NCBI RefSeq assembly: GCF_000418325.1
Contig: NC_021658.1
Coordinates: forward strand, 1,612,001 to 1,676,000
DNA from: Sorangium cellulosum So0157-2
GTDB taxonomy: Bacteria > Myxococcota_A > Polyangia > Polyangiales > Polyangiaceae
Length of the DNA: 64,000 nucleotides
Reading direction: 5' to 3'
Position numbers and translations under genes: made by a program. Below, one piece after another: positions 1-8,952 of this stretch. The notes beneath the pieces were generated by a model, which searched no databases, was not told where the DNA came from, and saw only the letters and a list, made by a program, of their open reading frames with translations. Position 1 is the first letter of the stretch; each line of letters starts with the position of its first letter.

Positions 1-726
1 CCAGTCGATGTGGGCGCGCTCGATGGACACCAGCCCGCCATACAAGGTCGGCGAGCCGAGCGCGACCGACGTCGAGTCGAAGACACCGTACTCCTGCGTG
101 GTCATCCGGTACGCGACGTCGGGCGGCAGCGGCGTCGTGACCGGGACCGGGGCGCCTCCGGGCGCGGTCGTGAACCGCAGCTCCCCGAGGAAGCGAAAAT
201 GATCGCTCGGCTGCGCGTCGAGGTAGAGGTTCAAATTCCCCACGACGAAGTTCAGGGCGTTGGCCTGCGGGAGGGCGGCCGCGAGGCCCGAGTTCTCCGG
301 AGCCCACGTGCGCTGGACGCCGACGTCGATGAACCCGTAGAGCTGGAGTAGCTCTCTCCCCTCGTCCTGCGCCGGCGCGGCCTGCGCGTCCTCGATCGCC
401 GCGAGGCGCTTCTCGAGGTCCGCCGAGCGCTTCTCCGCCGCCTCGAGCCGCGCGAGGATGGAAGCCTCTCCGGCCCCGGCGGGCGCAGCGGCGGGCGAGG
501 GCGCCGCGCCGGTCTCGGGCGCAGCGGCGGGCGCAGGCGCAGGCGCGGCGGCGGGCGCAGGCGCGGCGGCGGGCGCAGGCGCAGCGGGCCGCGGGGCGAC
601 GCCGGCGGCAGGGCTCTGCGCGTGCGCGAGAGATGCCGTGACGAGCACCCCCGCGATCGCAGCGCTCGAAGCGCGCGCGAGGCGCTCTGCTCGCGCTCGC
701 CGCGGTGAACTCCGACCCATGATCAT
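1..726 (-). CDS. Porin-like outer-membrane protein, partial (3' end outside window)
   Basis: The minus strand reads open from ATG at 726 to the window edge (about 242 residues). A Sec-type signal peptide is visible, with a likely cut after Ala-His-Ala near residue 36. An Ala/Pro-rich linker follows (about 37-85), then a short coiled coil (about 86-115, Leu/Glu/Lys heptads). The rest alternates hydrophobic and polar residues and opens with LYGFIDVGVQ, as in porin-like beta barrels. Coiled coil followed by barrel is common in phosphate-selective-porin-like proteins; that family name is my inference. ATG 726 is preferred over ATG 720 because GGGAG lies about 7 bases upstream. The substrate cannot be told. 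Confidence 0.6.
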   Translation of the reverse strand, partial: MIMGRSSPRRARAERLARASSAAIAGVLVTASLAHAQSPAAGVAPRPAAPAPAAAPAPAAAPAPAPAAAPETGAAPSPAAAPAGAGEASILARLEAAEKRSADLEKRLAAIEDAQAAPAQDEGRELLQLYGFIDVGVQRTWAPENSGLAAALPQANALNFVVGNLNLYLDAQPSDHFRFLGELRFTTAPGGAPVPVTTPLPPDVAYRMTTQEYGVFDSTSVALGSPTLYGGLVSIERAHIDW

Positions 727-1103
727 TGCTCTCTCCCTGTTCGAAGAGCTTCCATTGCGGTACAGGCGCGGCGCCGCGCGCGCTCTTGCGGACTCGCGAC
801 CTTCGCGCGTAGCATACACAGCGTCGATGCCGGCGGGAAACAACGCGATCCGCCCAGGCCCGCGGACCACGGCCAGTGAAACGTCGCAACGAGAAAGAGC
901 CTGAATCAGGAAGACGCACATGGTGCGAAGGCGCGGCGATGACGGCCGCGTCCACGCGCCTCGCCGGTCGCTCGTCAGCTTCAATCCTTCCGGGGCCAAC
1001 GTGAGGACACGGCGCGCGATTTCATGCGTCGTCGCGGGGCGTCTCGCTGTAGACAGGGTGAGCCGCCGTCGCGCCGCAGAGGCCGCGTCGGGGAAACGGG
1101 GGC
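727..1103. other. Intergenic region between divergent genes
   Basis: These 377 bases separate the porin-like gene (minus) from the kinase operon (plus), so both promoters should lie here. I see no convincing -35/-10 pair, sigma-54 motif, repeat or RNA gene. Short open frames here lack a good ribosome binding site. Confidence 0.5.
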
Positions 1104-3935
1104 ATGCCTACCTTGCGTAAGGCGTCGATTCGTCTGAAGCTGTGGTCGCTCGCTGGCGTGCCCGTCGTCGGCGCCCTGCTGCTCGCGGCGATGATCGTGG
1201 GCGACGCGCGGCAGCAGGCCGCGAGGGCGGCGGCGATCGGCTCGATCGAGGACCTCGCGCAGCTCTCGTCGATCATGGCGCAGCCGCTGCACGCGCTCCA
1301 GAAGGAGCGGGCGTGGACCGCGCTGGTCGAGGGGCTGGAGATCCGGCCTCCGGACGCGCGGGACGCCGAGGCCGCGCGGGGCGCCGCGCGGCCGTTCCAG
1401 CGCGCCGTGGCGCTCGCGCGCGCGAGCGCCCAGCTCGAGACCGCGCGGGCGGCGACCGACGAGAGCCTCGCCCACCTCGACGCGTTCCTGGCCGAGCGCG
1501 ATCTCTCCCGCCTGCCGTCCCGGCTCGCGCGCGACCTCGCCGACGCGCGCGCCCACGTCGGCGAGCTCGGCGCGTTCCGGCGCCAGGCCGACGCGAAGGC
1601 GGCGCCGCTCGACAGCGCCCTCCAGATCTTCGGCGGCATCAACGCGAGCCTGATCCGCGCCAACGCCGGGCTCTCCGAGCTGAGCGACGAGGGCGAGCTC
1701 CTGCGGAGGATCCAGTCGATCGTCGCCGTGCACGAGCTCGCCGAGCGCGCCAGCCGCCAGCACGCGCTGCTCGCCCACGCGTTCGCGTCGACGCAGTTCG
1801 AGCCGGGCGCCTTCAAGACGCTCGTGACGCTGATGACGGAGGAGCAGCTCTATCGCGAGATGTTCCTGGCCAACGCGTCGGAGCCGGCGCGGGCGCTCCA
1901 CGACGCCGCCCGCGGCGACCCGCGCGTGCGGCGCGCCGACGAGCTGCGCGCCGCGGCGATCGCGTCGACGGACGAGGACCTGGCCATCGACCACGACGCG
2001 TGGTTCGACGCGCAGCAAGGGCGCCTCGACCGGCTCGCCGCGATCGAGCACGAGGCGATCGCGGGCATGCGGCGCGCCGCCTCCGACAAGGTCGCGGACA
2101 CGCGGAGGACGGTGCTCAACGGCATCGCGGTCTCCGGGGTCGTGCTGCTCGTGTCGGGCGCGCTCGCGCTCGTGCTCGTGCGGGGGCTGTCCCGGTCGCT
2201 CGAGGTCCTCGGCGAGGCCGCGGCCCACGTCCGGCGGACGCGCGACTACACGACGCGCGCCCGCAAGACCGCCGACGACGAGTTCGGGGCGCTCACCGAC
2301 GCCTTCAACGAGATGCTGGCGGGCATCCAGGCGCGCGACGAGGCCCTGGAGAGCCACCGGCAGAACCTCGAGGCCACCGTCGCCCAGCGGACGTGCGAGC
2401 TCGCGGAGCGCAACCGGGAGATGCGCCTCGTGCTCGACAACGTCGATCAGGCCCTCGTGACGATCCACCGCGACGGCACGATGGAGCCCGCGCGCTCCGC
2501 CGCCTTCGAGCGCCTCTTCGGCGTGCCGGCGCACGACGAGCACTTCGCCGATCGCGTCGCCGGCCACGACCCCCGGGCCCGCGCGCTGCTCAAGATGGGG
2601 TGGGAGGCCGCGTGCGACGACTTCCTCCCGCTCGAGGTCGTCCTGGATCAGCTGCCGAAGGCCCTGCACCGCGAGGGCCGCCACCTCACGCTCGGCTTCA
2701 AGCCGATCCTGTCCCACGAGGGCCAGTTCGGCGGCGCGCTGATGGTGATCACGGACGTCACGGCCACGATGGACTCCCTGCGGGAGGCCGAGCGGCAGCG
2801 CGAGTACATCCAGGTGTTCGAGCGCGCCGTGAAGGACCGGCTCGGGCTCCTCGGGTTCGTGAGCGACACGAGCAAGCTCGTCGACGCGGTGAGCTCGGGG
2901 AGCGTCACCGACGTGGATCACGTGATGCGCCTCGTGCACACGATCAAGGGGAACGCCGGGCTCTGGGACGTGACGAGCGTGGCGAAGGTGGCGCACGAGA
3001 TCGAGAGCTTCGTCGTCGAGGAGCGCTCGCTGCCGCCCGACGAGCGGATCGACGCGCTGAAGGACGCGTGGGCCGCGTTCGTCGCGCGGGTAGGCGGCCT
3101 GCTCGCCGGGGCGGTGCAGGCCTCGCGCGTCGACGTCGACGACGAGGAGATCGAGGCCCTGCTCGCGATGGTGCGGGGGCGGCGCGACCACGCCGATCTC
3201 GAGCGGGCCGTCGCGGCCCTCCGCGACGAGCGCACGGAGGTGCGGTTCAACCGGATGAAGGATCAGGCCGAGACGCTCGCGCGGAAGCTCGGCAAGCCGA
3301 AGCCCGACGTGCGCATCGACGCGGGCGGCGTCCGGCTCCCCGCGTCGCGCTTCGCCGCGATGTGGCAGGCGCTCGGGCACGTCGTGCGCAACGTGATGGA
3401 CCACGGGATCGAGCGGCCGGAGGCGCGCGAGGCGGCCGGCAAGCCGCCGCGCGGCGCGCTCGCGCTCCGCTCGCGCGCGACGGCGGACGAGGTCCTCATC
3501 GAGGTGGGCGACGACGGCGCCGGTATCGACTGGGAGCGCGTGCGCGAGAAGGCCGGGGCGGTCGGGCTGCCGAACGCCACGCTGCGGGATCTCGAGGCCG
3601 CGCTGTTCTCCCCCGGCTTCACCACCGCCGAGCAGGTCACGGACGTCTCCGGCCGCGGGGTCGGCCTCGGCGTCGCGCTCCACGAGTGCCGCCGGCTCGG
3701 CGGCCGGGTGGAGATCGAGACGGAGCGCGGCCAGGGGACGACCTTCCGCTTCCGGTTCCCGCGGGAGGAGGCGGCCGGCGCGCCGCTGCCGCCGTCGAGC
3801 CGGCGCGGCGCGCCCCTCGCCGGCCCTCCGCGCGGAGCGAGCGCGGGCCCCTTCGCCGAGCGCGGGCCGCCCGGATCGGGTGTCGCGATGAGCGCGTCGA
3901 CCATGGACAGCGACATATCGAGGAGAGCGCAATGA
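1104..3935 (+). CDS. CheA-like hybrid sensor histidine kinase (HAMP-PAS-Hpt-HATPase)
   Basis: 943-residue membrane kinase. A first membrane segment (about 12-32) and a second (about 335-358) enclose a helical extracytoplasmic domain resembling nitrate/nitrite-sensing (NIT) domains. Then come HAMP (about 358-410), a coiled coil, a PAS-like domain (about 440-560), an Hpt domain with HTIKG (His612) and a CheA-type HATPase (N box HVVRNVMDHG, G1 DDGAGID, G2 GRGVGL). There is no CheW-like P5 domain, so it should not join a standard chemoreceptor array. Its stop overlaps the start of the CheX-like gene (ATGA), and a CheY-like receiver follows, so the three genes probably form one phosphorelay. ATG 1104 has only a G-rich stretch upstream. 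The ligand is unknown. Confidence 0.85.
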   Translation: MPTLRKASIRLKLWSLAGVPVVGALLLAAMIVGDARQQAARAAAIGSIEDLAQLSSIMAQPLHALQKERAWTALVEGLEIRPPDARDAEAARGAARPFQRAVALARASAQLETARAATDESLAHLDAFLAERDLSRLPSRLARDLADARAHVGELGAFRRQADAKAAPLDSALQIFGGINASLIRANAGLSELSDEGELLRRIQSIVAVHELAERASRQHALLAHAFASTQFEPGAFKTLVTLMTEEQLYREMFLANASEPARALHDAARGDPRVRRADELRAAAIASTDEDLAIDHDAWFDAQQGRLDRLAAIEHEAIAGMRRAASDKVADTRRTVLNGIAVSGVVLLVSGALALVLVRGLSRSLEVLGEAAAHVRRTRDYTTRARKTADDEFGALTDAFNEMLAGIQARDEALESHRQNLEATVAQRTCELAERNREMRLVLDNVDQALVTIHRDGTMEPARSAAFERLFGVPAHDEHFADRVAGHDPRARALLKMGWEAACDDFLPLEVVLDQLPKALHREGRHLTLGFKPILSHEGQFGGALMVITDVTATMDSLREAERQREYIQVFERAVKDRLGLLGFVSDTSKLVDAVSSGSVTDVDHVMRLVHTIKGNAGLWDVTSVAKVAHEIESFVVEERSLPPDERIDALKDAWAAFVARVGGLLAGAVQASRVDVDDEEIEALLAMVRGRRDHADLERAVAALRDERTEVRFNRMKDQAETLARKLGKPKPDVRIDAGGVRLPASRFAAMWQALGHVVRNVMDHGIERPEAREAAGKPPRGALALRSRATADEVLIEVGDDGAGIDWERVREKAGAVGLPNATLRDLEAALFSPGFTTAEQVTDVSGRGVGLGVALHECRRLGGRVEIETERGQGTTFRFRFPREEAAGAPLPPSSRRGAPLAGPPRGASAGPFAERGPPGSGVAMSASTMDSDISRRAQ

Positions 3936-4468
3936 ACTCGGAGAGCTGGCACCGCATCTATGACGAGCTTGCGGCGTCGTGCGTCCACCTGTTTCGCGAC
4001 AACGGCGTCGAGCTCCGGCTCCTGGAGCACCAGGACTCCGAGGCGACGCCGGGCAACGCGGTCGTCTCGTTCATCGGCTTCACGGGCGATCACCTCCGCG
4101 GGAGCTTGACGATCGTCGCTCCCGTGGCGCTCATCACCCGCTGCCACCCGCTGCGAGAGCGGCGCCAGCTCGACGAGGACATGGTGTGCGACTGGGCGAG
4201 CGAGCTCGCGAACCAGCTCCTCGGTCGGGTGAAGAACCGGCTGCGCCACCTCGGGCTCATCATCGTGCTCTCGACGCCGAGCGCCGCGATCGGCGAGCAC
4301 CTGCGCGCCCGGGAGGAGCAGAGCGAGGGCTTCCGGCGGCTCCTCTTCGACGCCGGGACCGACCGGCTCGCCGTGCTGTTCGACGCGATGGCCCCCGACA
4401 CGGCGCTGGAGCTCGAGGAGGTCGACATGCCCGAGCCGCAGCGCGAGGGGGAAGTGCTGCTGTTCTGA
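3932..4468 (+). CDS. CheX/CheC-like phosphatase-family protein
   Basis: 178 residues. The central segment SELANQLLGRVKNRL carries the Glu-x-x-Asn pair (Glu91, Asn94) typical of CheC/CheX/FliY phosphatases, followed about 20 residues later by a proline-containing strand (LSTPSA). In that family these residues dephosphorylate CheY-P. It overlaps the kinase stop by 4 bases (ATGA), with AGGAGA 5 bases upstream of ATG 3932, so translation is probably coupled. The receiver begins 36 bases downstream. The inferred role is to remove phosphate from that receiver or a related one. A CheX-like domain that only binds, without phosphatase activity, remains possible. Confidence 0.75.
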   Translation: MNSESWHRIYDELAASCVHLFRDNGVELRLLEHQDSEATPGNAVVSFIGFTGDHLRGSLTIVAPVALITRCHPLRERRQLDEDMVCDWASELANQLLGRVKNRLRHLGLIIVLSTPSAAIGEHLRAREEQSEGFRRLLFDAGTDRLAVLFDAMAPDTALELEEVDMPEPQREGEVLLF

Positions 4469-4504
4469 GCCGCGGGCCGCGCGCGCCGAAGGAGATTACG
4501 ACAG

Positions 4505-4882
4505 ATGGCCAAGAAAATTCTTCTCGTCGAGGATTCGAACACGGTCCGCCAGCAGGTCGGCATTCTCCTGTCCGGGGCCGGCTACAGCATCGTGGAGGCG
4601 GACAACGGCCGGGACGCGGTCGCGGCGGTGAGCGCCCACAAGGGCGATCTGGCGATGATCATCGCCGACGTGAACATGCCCGTGATGAACGGCATCGAGA
4701 TGCTGGAGAGCCTGCGGGACAATGGCCTCGCGTCCGGCGTGCCGATCCTCATGCTCACGACCGAGGGGCAGCCCGAGCTCATCGACAAGGCCCGCAAGGC
4801 CGGCGCGAAGGGTTGGATCATCAAGCCGTTCAAGCCGGACCTCCTGCTCGCCGCGGTGAAGAAGCTCGCCGGCGAGCCCTGA
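4505..4882 (+). CDS. Single-domain CheY-like response regulator
   Basis: 125 residues consisting of one receiver domain only. The acidic pair (Glu-Asp in LLVEDSN), phosphoacceptor Asp55 (IIADVNMP), the conserved Thr (LMLTTEG) and the Lys-Pro pair (IIKPF) are all present, so it should be phosphorylatable. There is no DNA-binding or enzymatic output domain. A strong AAGGAG lies about 10 bases before ATG 4505. It is the third gene of the kinase/CheX-like/receiver operon and is the natural phosphate acceptor of Hpt His612 in the kinase. Its output target is unknown. Confidence 0.9.
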   Translation: MAKKILLVEDSNTVRQQVGILLSGAGYSIVEADNGRDAVAAVSAHKGDLAMIIADVNMPVMNGIEMLESLRDNGLASGVPILMLTTEGQPELIDKARKAGAKGWIIKPFKPDLLLAAVKKLAGEP

Positions 4883-4969
4883 CGCGCCGGTCGCGCCGCG
4901 GCGCTCATCGACACGCTAAACCTCTGCACCTGCGGCCACTCGGAGAGGATCGGAGTGGGCGCAGCGCTC

Positions 4970-7900
4970 CTACGATGACCCGCTCCCTCGATCGACCTCT
5001 TCGCGCCCGCTCGCCCGCTCGGGTCGATCGGCCCCGCCGCGCGCGCCGTCCTCGACGCCGGAGAGACTGACGATCTCCCTGGCGGCGGCGAGCGCGTGGT
5101 CCGTCGCCTTGAACGCGAGCCTCAGCGCGGCGTCGAGCTCCTCCTGGTTCGCGAAGATGTGCTGGAGCCGCCCGCTCATCCGCTCCATCTCCTCGTCGGA
5201 GAAGCGCAGGCTCAGCTGCTCGTGCAGCTTGCCGAGCTCCACCCCCGAGTCGAAGGTGAGGCACGGTCGCGAGCTCGACTCGTCCTGTCCGAGCGCCCTC
5301 GCGAGCGCCAGCTTCGCGCCCGCCAGCGCGTCCTCGATCTCGCGCGCGAAGCCGCCCGCCATCCGCTTGTCGGCGACCTCGCGCTCCAGCCGGATCACCC
5401 TCGCCTGCGCCTCCTCCAGCGCGGCCGTGCGCTCCCGGACCTTCTCCTCCAGCGCGGCGTACAGCCTGCTGTTCTCGATCGGATCCGGGCCCTCGCCGGA
5501 CCCGGGGATCATCGTCCGCCGCGGAGGCCTCGCCGTCTCCGCCGCAGGCCCCTGCGGCGTGAGCTCCGCGTGCGTCTCATGGAGCTGCGCGACCTTGGCC
5601 TCCGCGCCCCACCGCGCATATCCATGGGCGGCGTCGGCCATGTACATGCGCGCGATATTCGTCCGGCCCTTCGCCAGGTGGAACCTCGCTGCGAGCTCGT
5701 TCGAGAGCGCCTCGTGGTGCAGGAACTCGCTCTCCTGAGCGGCCTTGATCGCCTCCTCGTAGAGATCCGTCGCCGCCGCGTCGTCTCCCGAGACGCGCGC
5801 GCGCTCGGCGGAGATCAGGAGATGCTTGTGGCGGAAGTTCTCCGGGCAGCTCTCCGCCCACGCCGCGACGTCGGCCGCGTGGCGCGCGATCTCGCTCGCG
5901 TAGCGCGCCTGCTCGGCGCCCGGCGCCTCCGGCGGGGAGAGCGCCAGCAGGATGAGGCTCGCGTAGAACGGGACCTCGGTCGACATCCACATGCTCGCCA
6001 GGTACGGGCGCAGCGGCTCCGCCAGAGCGATGAGCGCGCGGGCGCGCTCGTGGTCGCCGTAGAGGTACGCGAGCTGCGCTCTCTGGATATGATAGAACGC
6101 CGCCATGAACTCGTGGTTCGGCGCGCTCAGCGTCGCGCTGAACTCGTCCTCGTCGAAGACGCCGTCGCTCAAGGTGTGGTGACCCAGCGTGCAGCCGCGC
6201 AGGTTCGCGATCATCTGCTTCGACGAGGCCACGATGAGGCCCGACATCACGTCGCTCGTCCGCTGTAGGAACGGGAGGGACCGCTCGATCTCCTCGGACA
6301 CCGCGCCGAGCGCGACGCCGTGGCTCAGCCGGCTCGTGATCCCGTGGAGGAGGGAGTAGCTGGCGAACTGGAAGTCCCCCGTTTCGCGCCCGTCCCGGTG
6401 CGCCTGCGCCAGGTACGCGAACGACCGCCGGAGCGGCTCCCGATAGGGCGAGATGAACACCGCGAAGCTCGACTTCACCTTGGACGACACCACGGCGCAG
6501 CCCATCTTCTCGTCGAGATCCATCGCGAGCCTGCCGAACTCGTAGGCTTCCGCGTACCGGCCCTGCTCGATCAGGACGATCGCGTAGATCAGATATCCCC
6601 AGGCGGAGACCTCCGCGTGGCCGTGCTTGAGCGAGATGTTGGCGTGCTTGACGCACACGAGCGCGTGGAGGGACGGCTCCGCGCCGAGGATGGCGGCGCT
6701 CACGTTCGTGAGGATCGTCAGCGCGGCCTTGTGCTCGGGGCTCTTGAGCTCCGGGGCGTCGAACAGGTCGGTGATCTGGCGGCTCGCCAGGTTGCGCGGC
6801 ACCTCGGCGAGCTCCGCCGCGAGGGCCGCCTGGATCCGGTCCTCGCGCTCGGGCAGCTCGATCCCGAGCAGGGCGAGCGCCGTGCGCGCGCAGCGCACCG
6901 ACTCGTCGAACCTCGCGACGGTGTTGAAGAGCAAGATGCGCCGGGCGTAGACGTGCGCGCGATCAAGGTCGGTCCTGGCGCGGGTCAGGGAGACGTTGAA
7001 CAGCGGTTCGGCCTCCGCCGAGCGGCCGCTCAGGAACTCGCAGTCGGCGCCCTCGAGGTGGAGCGCGAACGCGAGCTCGTGGTCCTGCGCCCACCCCTCC
7101 TCGTCGACGAGCGACACGCCGGCGCCGAAGTAGCCGGCGGCCACGTCGTAGGCCGCCGACGCCTTCGCCTTCATGCCGGCGGCGAGGTTCAGGCGCGCGA
7201 GGATGGTCCGCTCGTCCGGCGAGGCGATCCGCGAGGCGCCGAGGTTCAGGTGGTTCACCGTGTCGAACAGGTGCTCGTCCCGCTCGCCGAGCTCCCGCCG
7301 CGCGAGCATGAGGCGCCCGATCCTGAGGTGCAGGTCCTGCTTGCGGTCCTCGTCGACGAGCGAGTAGGCCGCCTGCTGCACGCGATCGTGCAAGAACCGG
7401 TAAGAGACGTAAGAGACGGCGATGGCCCCGGCCGGCAGCCCGCCCTCGCCGCCGTGGTCGGGCGCGGCGTGGACGTACCGGTGCTCGGCGTCCAGGGGCA
7501 GGACGACGCCCTCCCGGAGCGCCTCCCGGAGATCGGCGGCCGTGGCCTCGGGCGGCCGCTCGTCGACGAGCGCGAGCGTCCCGAGGTCGAACTTGTGGCC
7601 GATGCACGCGGCGAGCGTGAGGACCCGCTGCGCGCTCGGCGAGAGACGCCGGAGCTTCTTCGCCATGAAATCGACCACGTTGTCCGTGATCCCCGCCCTA
7701 CCGATGCGATCGAGGTCCCAGGAGAACGCGCCGGACTGCGGGTCGAAGGCGATCAGGTGGTCCTTGTGGAGCGAGACGAGGAACTGATTGATGAAGAAGG
7801 GGTTCCCCTGGGTCTTGTCGAGGACGAGCGCCGCCAGCGCGGCGGACCGCTCCGGGCCGCAGCCGAGCGCGTCGGCGAGGAGCTGATGGACGTCCGCGGG

Positions 7901-8626
7901 GCGCAGCGGAGCGAGGGTGATCTCGACCATGCTCGCCCCCGCCTTCCGGAGCTCCGCCCGAGCCGCGGAGAGCGGGTGTCCCGCGTCGACCTCGTCGTCG
8001 CGGTAGGCGCCGAGCACGAGCAGGTGGCCGCGCTCCGGATCCGACAGGAGCAGCGTGAGGAGCCGGAGCGAGGCGAGGTCCGCCCACTGTAGATCGTCGA
8101 GGAAGAGGACCAGCGGGTGATCCGCCGTGGCGAAGACGCGCAGGAAGCTCTGAAATACCAGGTTGAGCCGGTTCTGGGACTCGGCCGCCCCGAGCTCGGG
8201 CACGGGCGGCTGGGGGCCGATGATGAGCTCCAGCTCCGGCAGCAGGTCGACGAGCACCTGCCCGCTCTGGCCGAGGGTGGTCGCGAGCTTGCGCCGCAGG
8301 CGCGAGAGCGCCTCGCCGCGCTCGGTGAGCAGGTGCCGGACGAGGTCCCGCAACGCCTGGGCCAGCGAGGCGTACGGGACGCTCCGGTGGAGCTGGTCGA
8401 ACTTGCCCGAGATGAAGCGCGCGCCGTGCCCGGCGATCGCCCGGTGCAGCTCGCTCGCCACCGCCGATTTGCCGGTGCCGGCGTGGCCGGAGATCAGCGC
8501 GAGCTCGGCGGCGCCCCGGCTCGCCCGCTCCCACGCCGCGAGGAGCGCCGCGATCTCCGCGTCTCGGCCATAGAGCTTCTGCGGGATGGGCAGCCCGTGA
8601 CCGCGATCGTCGTCACTGCCCATCAT
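4970..8626 (-). CDS. Large AAA ATPase signalling protein with degenerate histidine-kinase tail
   Basis: 1218 residues from ATG 8626; longer upstream in-frame starts overlap the divergent gene region. The N-terminal AAA_16-type NTPase has Walker A GHAGTGKS and Walker B VLFLDDLQWAD. It is followed by a long helical, TPR-like middle (about 400-1000). This matches the middle of large serine/threonine-kinase/ATPase/histidine-kinase proteins (PknK type), but the protein kinase domain is missing at the front. The C-terminus has a coiled coil (LEEKVRERTAALEEAQ), then MAGGFAREIEDALAGAKLAL, which resembles an H-box segment with His replaced by Arg; no HATPase follows. It is probably a regulatory scaffold that hydrolyses ATP rather than an active kinase. 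Confidence 0.8.
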   Translation of the reverse strand: MMGSDDDRGHGLPIPQKLYGRDAEIAALLAAWERASRGAAELALISGHAGTGKSAVASELHRAIAGHGARFISGKFDQLHRSVPYASLAQALRDLVRHLLTERGEALSRLRRKLATTLGQSGQVLVDLLPELELIIGPQPPVPELGAAESQNRLNLVFQSFLRVFATADHPLVLFLDDLQWADLASLRLLTLLLSDPERGHLLVLGAYRDDEVDAGHPLSAARAELRKAGASMVEITLAPLRPADVHQLLADALGCGPERSAALAALVLDKTQGNPFFINQFLVSLHKDHLIAFDPQSGAFSWDLDRIGRAGITDNVVDFMAKKLRRLSPSAQRVLTLAACIGHKFDLGTLALVDERPPEATAADLREALREGVVLPLDAEHRYVHAAPDHGGEGGLPAGAIAVSYVSYRFLHDRVQQAAYSLVDEDRKQDLHLRIGRLMLARRELGERDEHLFDTVNHLNLGASRIASPDERTILARLNLAAGMKAKASAAYDVAAGYFGAGVSLVDEEGWAQDHELAFALHLEGADCEFLSGRSAEAEPLFNVSLTRARTDLDRAHVYARRILLFNTVARFDESVRCARTALALLGIELPEREDRIQAALAAELAEVPRNLASRQITDLFDAPELKSPEHKAALTILTNVSAAILGAEPSLHALVCVKHANISLKHGHAEVSAWGYLIYAIVLIEQGRYAEAYEFGRLAMDLDEKMGCAVVSSKVKSSFAVFISPYREPLRRSFAYLAQAHRDGRETGDFQFASYSLLHGITSRLSHGVALGAVSEEIERSLPFLQRTSDVMSGLIVASSKQMIANLRGCTLGHHTLSDGVFDEDEFSATLSAPNHEFMAAFYHIQRAQLAYLYGDHERARALIALAEPLRPYLASMWMSTEVPFYASLILLALSPPEAPGAEQARYASEIARHAADVAAWAESCPENFRHKHLLISAERARVSGDDAAATDLYEEAIKAAQESEFLHHEALSNELAARFHLAKGRTNIARMYMADAAHGYARWGAEAKVAQLHETHAELTPQGPAAETARPPRRTMIPGSGEGPDPIENSRLYAALEEKVRERTAALEEAQARVIRLEREVADKRMAGGFAREIEDALAGAKLALARALGQDESSSRPCLTFDSGVELGKLHEQLSLRFSDEEMERMSGRLQHIFANQEELDAALRLAFKATDHALAAAREIVSLSGVEDGARGGADRPERASGREEVDRGSGSS

Positions 8627-8952
8627 CGTTGAATAACACCCGCGCACCACGTGGGTAAATGGCTTCCACGCGGGACTGTGATGCGCCCAACGCCGGTTTG
8701 CTGCGCGGCGCGGGAGCGCTCCGCGGGATCGCCCCTCGAGGCCGGAGGGTGATCGCGCGGATCGCCTCGCGCTGGCGAGGGGCGATCCCGCGGAGCGCCC
8801 CCGGGCCCGCTGGATCTCGGCGAAGCCGCGGGGAGCCTCGGCGGCCTGGCCGTGCGCGCCCGGGCTGCCCGCGTGGAACGCCGCGTGCACCGGCGCCTCG
8901 ACCAGCGGTCGCGCCGGGATCCGGGGCGCACCGCAACCACGAGGAGGGCATC
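8627..8952. other. Divergent intergenic region
   Basis: These 326 bases lie between the AAA ATPase gene (minus) and the lectin/thaumatin lipoprotein gene (plus). They contain a perfect 23-base inverted repeat (separate entry) and should carry both promoters. No clear promoter boxes are visible. Confidence 0.5.
8716..8798. repeat. Perfect 23-bp inverted repeat with nested hairpin
   Basis: The left arm 8716-8738 and right arm 8776-8798 are exact reverse complements (arm begins GCGCTCCGCGGGATCGCC). The 37-base loop overlaps a smaller hairpin (CCTCGC/GCGAGG) that ends in the right arm. It sits between divergent start codons, about 90 bases from the ATPase start. It could be a REP-like element, a regulator site or a transcript hairpin; the sequence alone does not decide. 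Confidence 0.75.

Noticed and set aside
1142..3931. Long upstream frame joined to the CheX-like protein
   Set aside because: It is the alternate frame of the kinase gene; the CheX-like protein has its own ATG and ribosome binding site at 3932.
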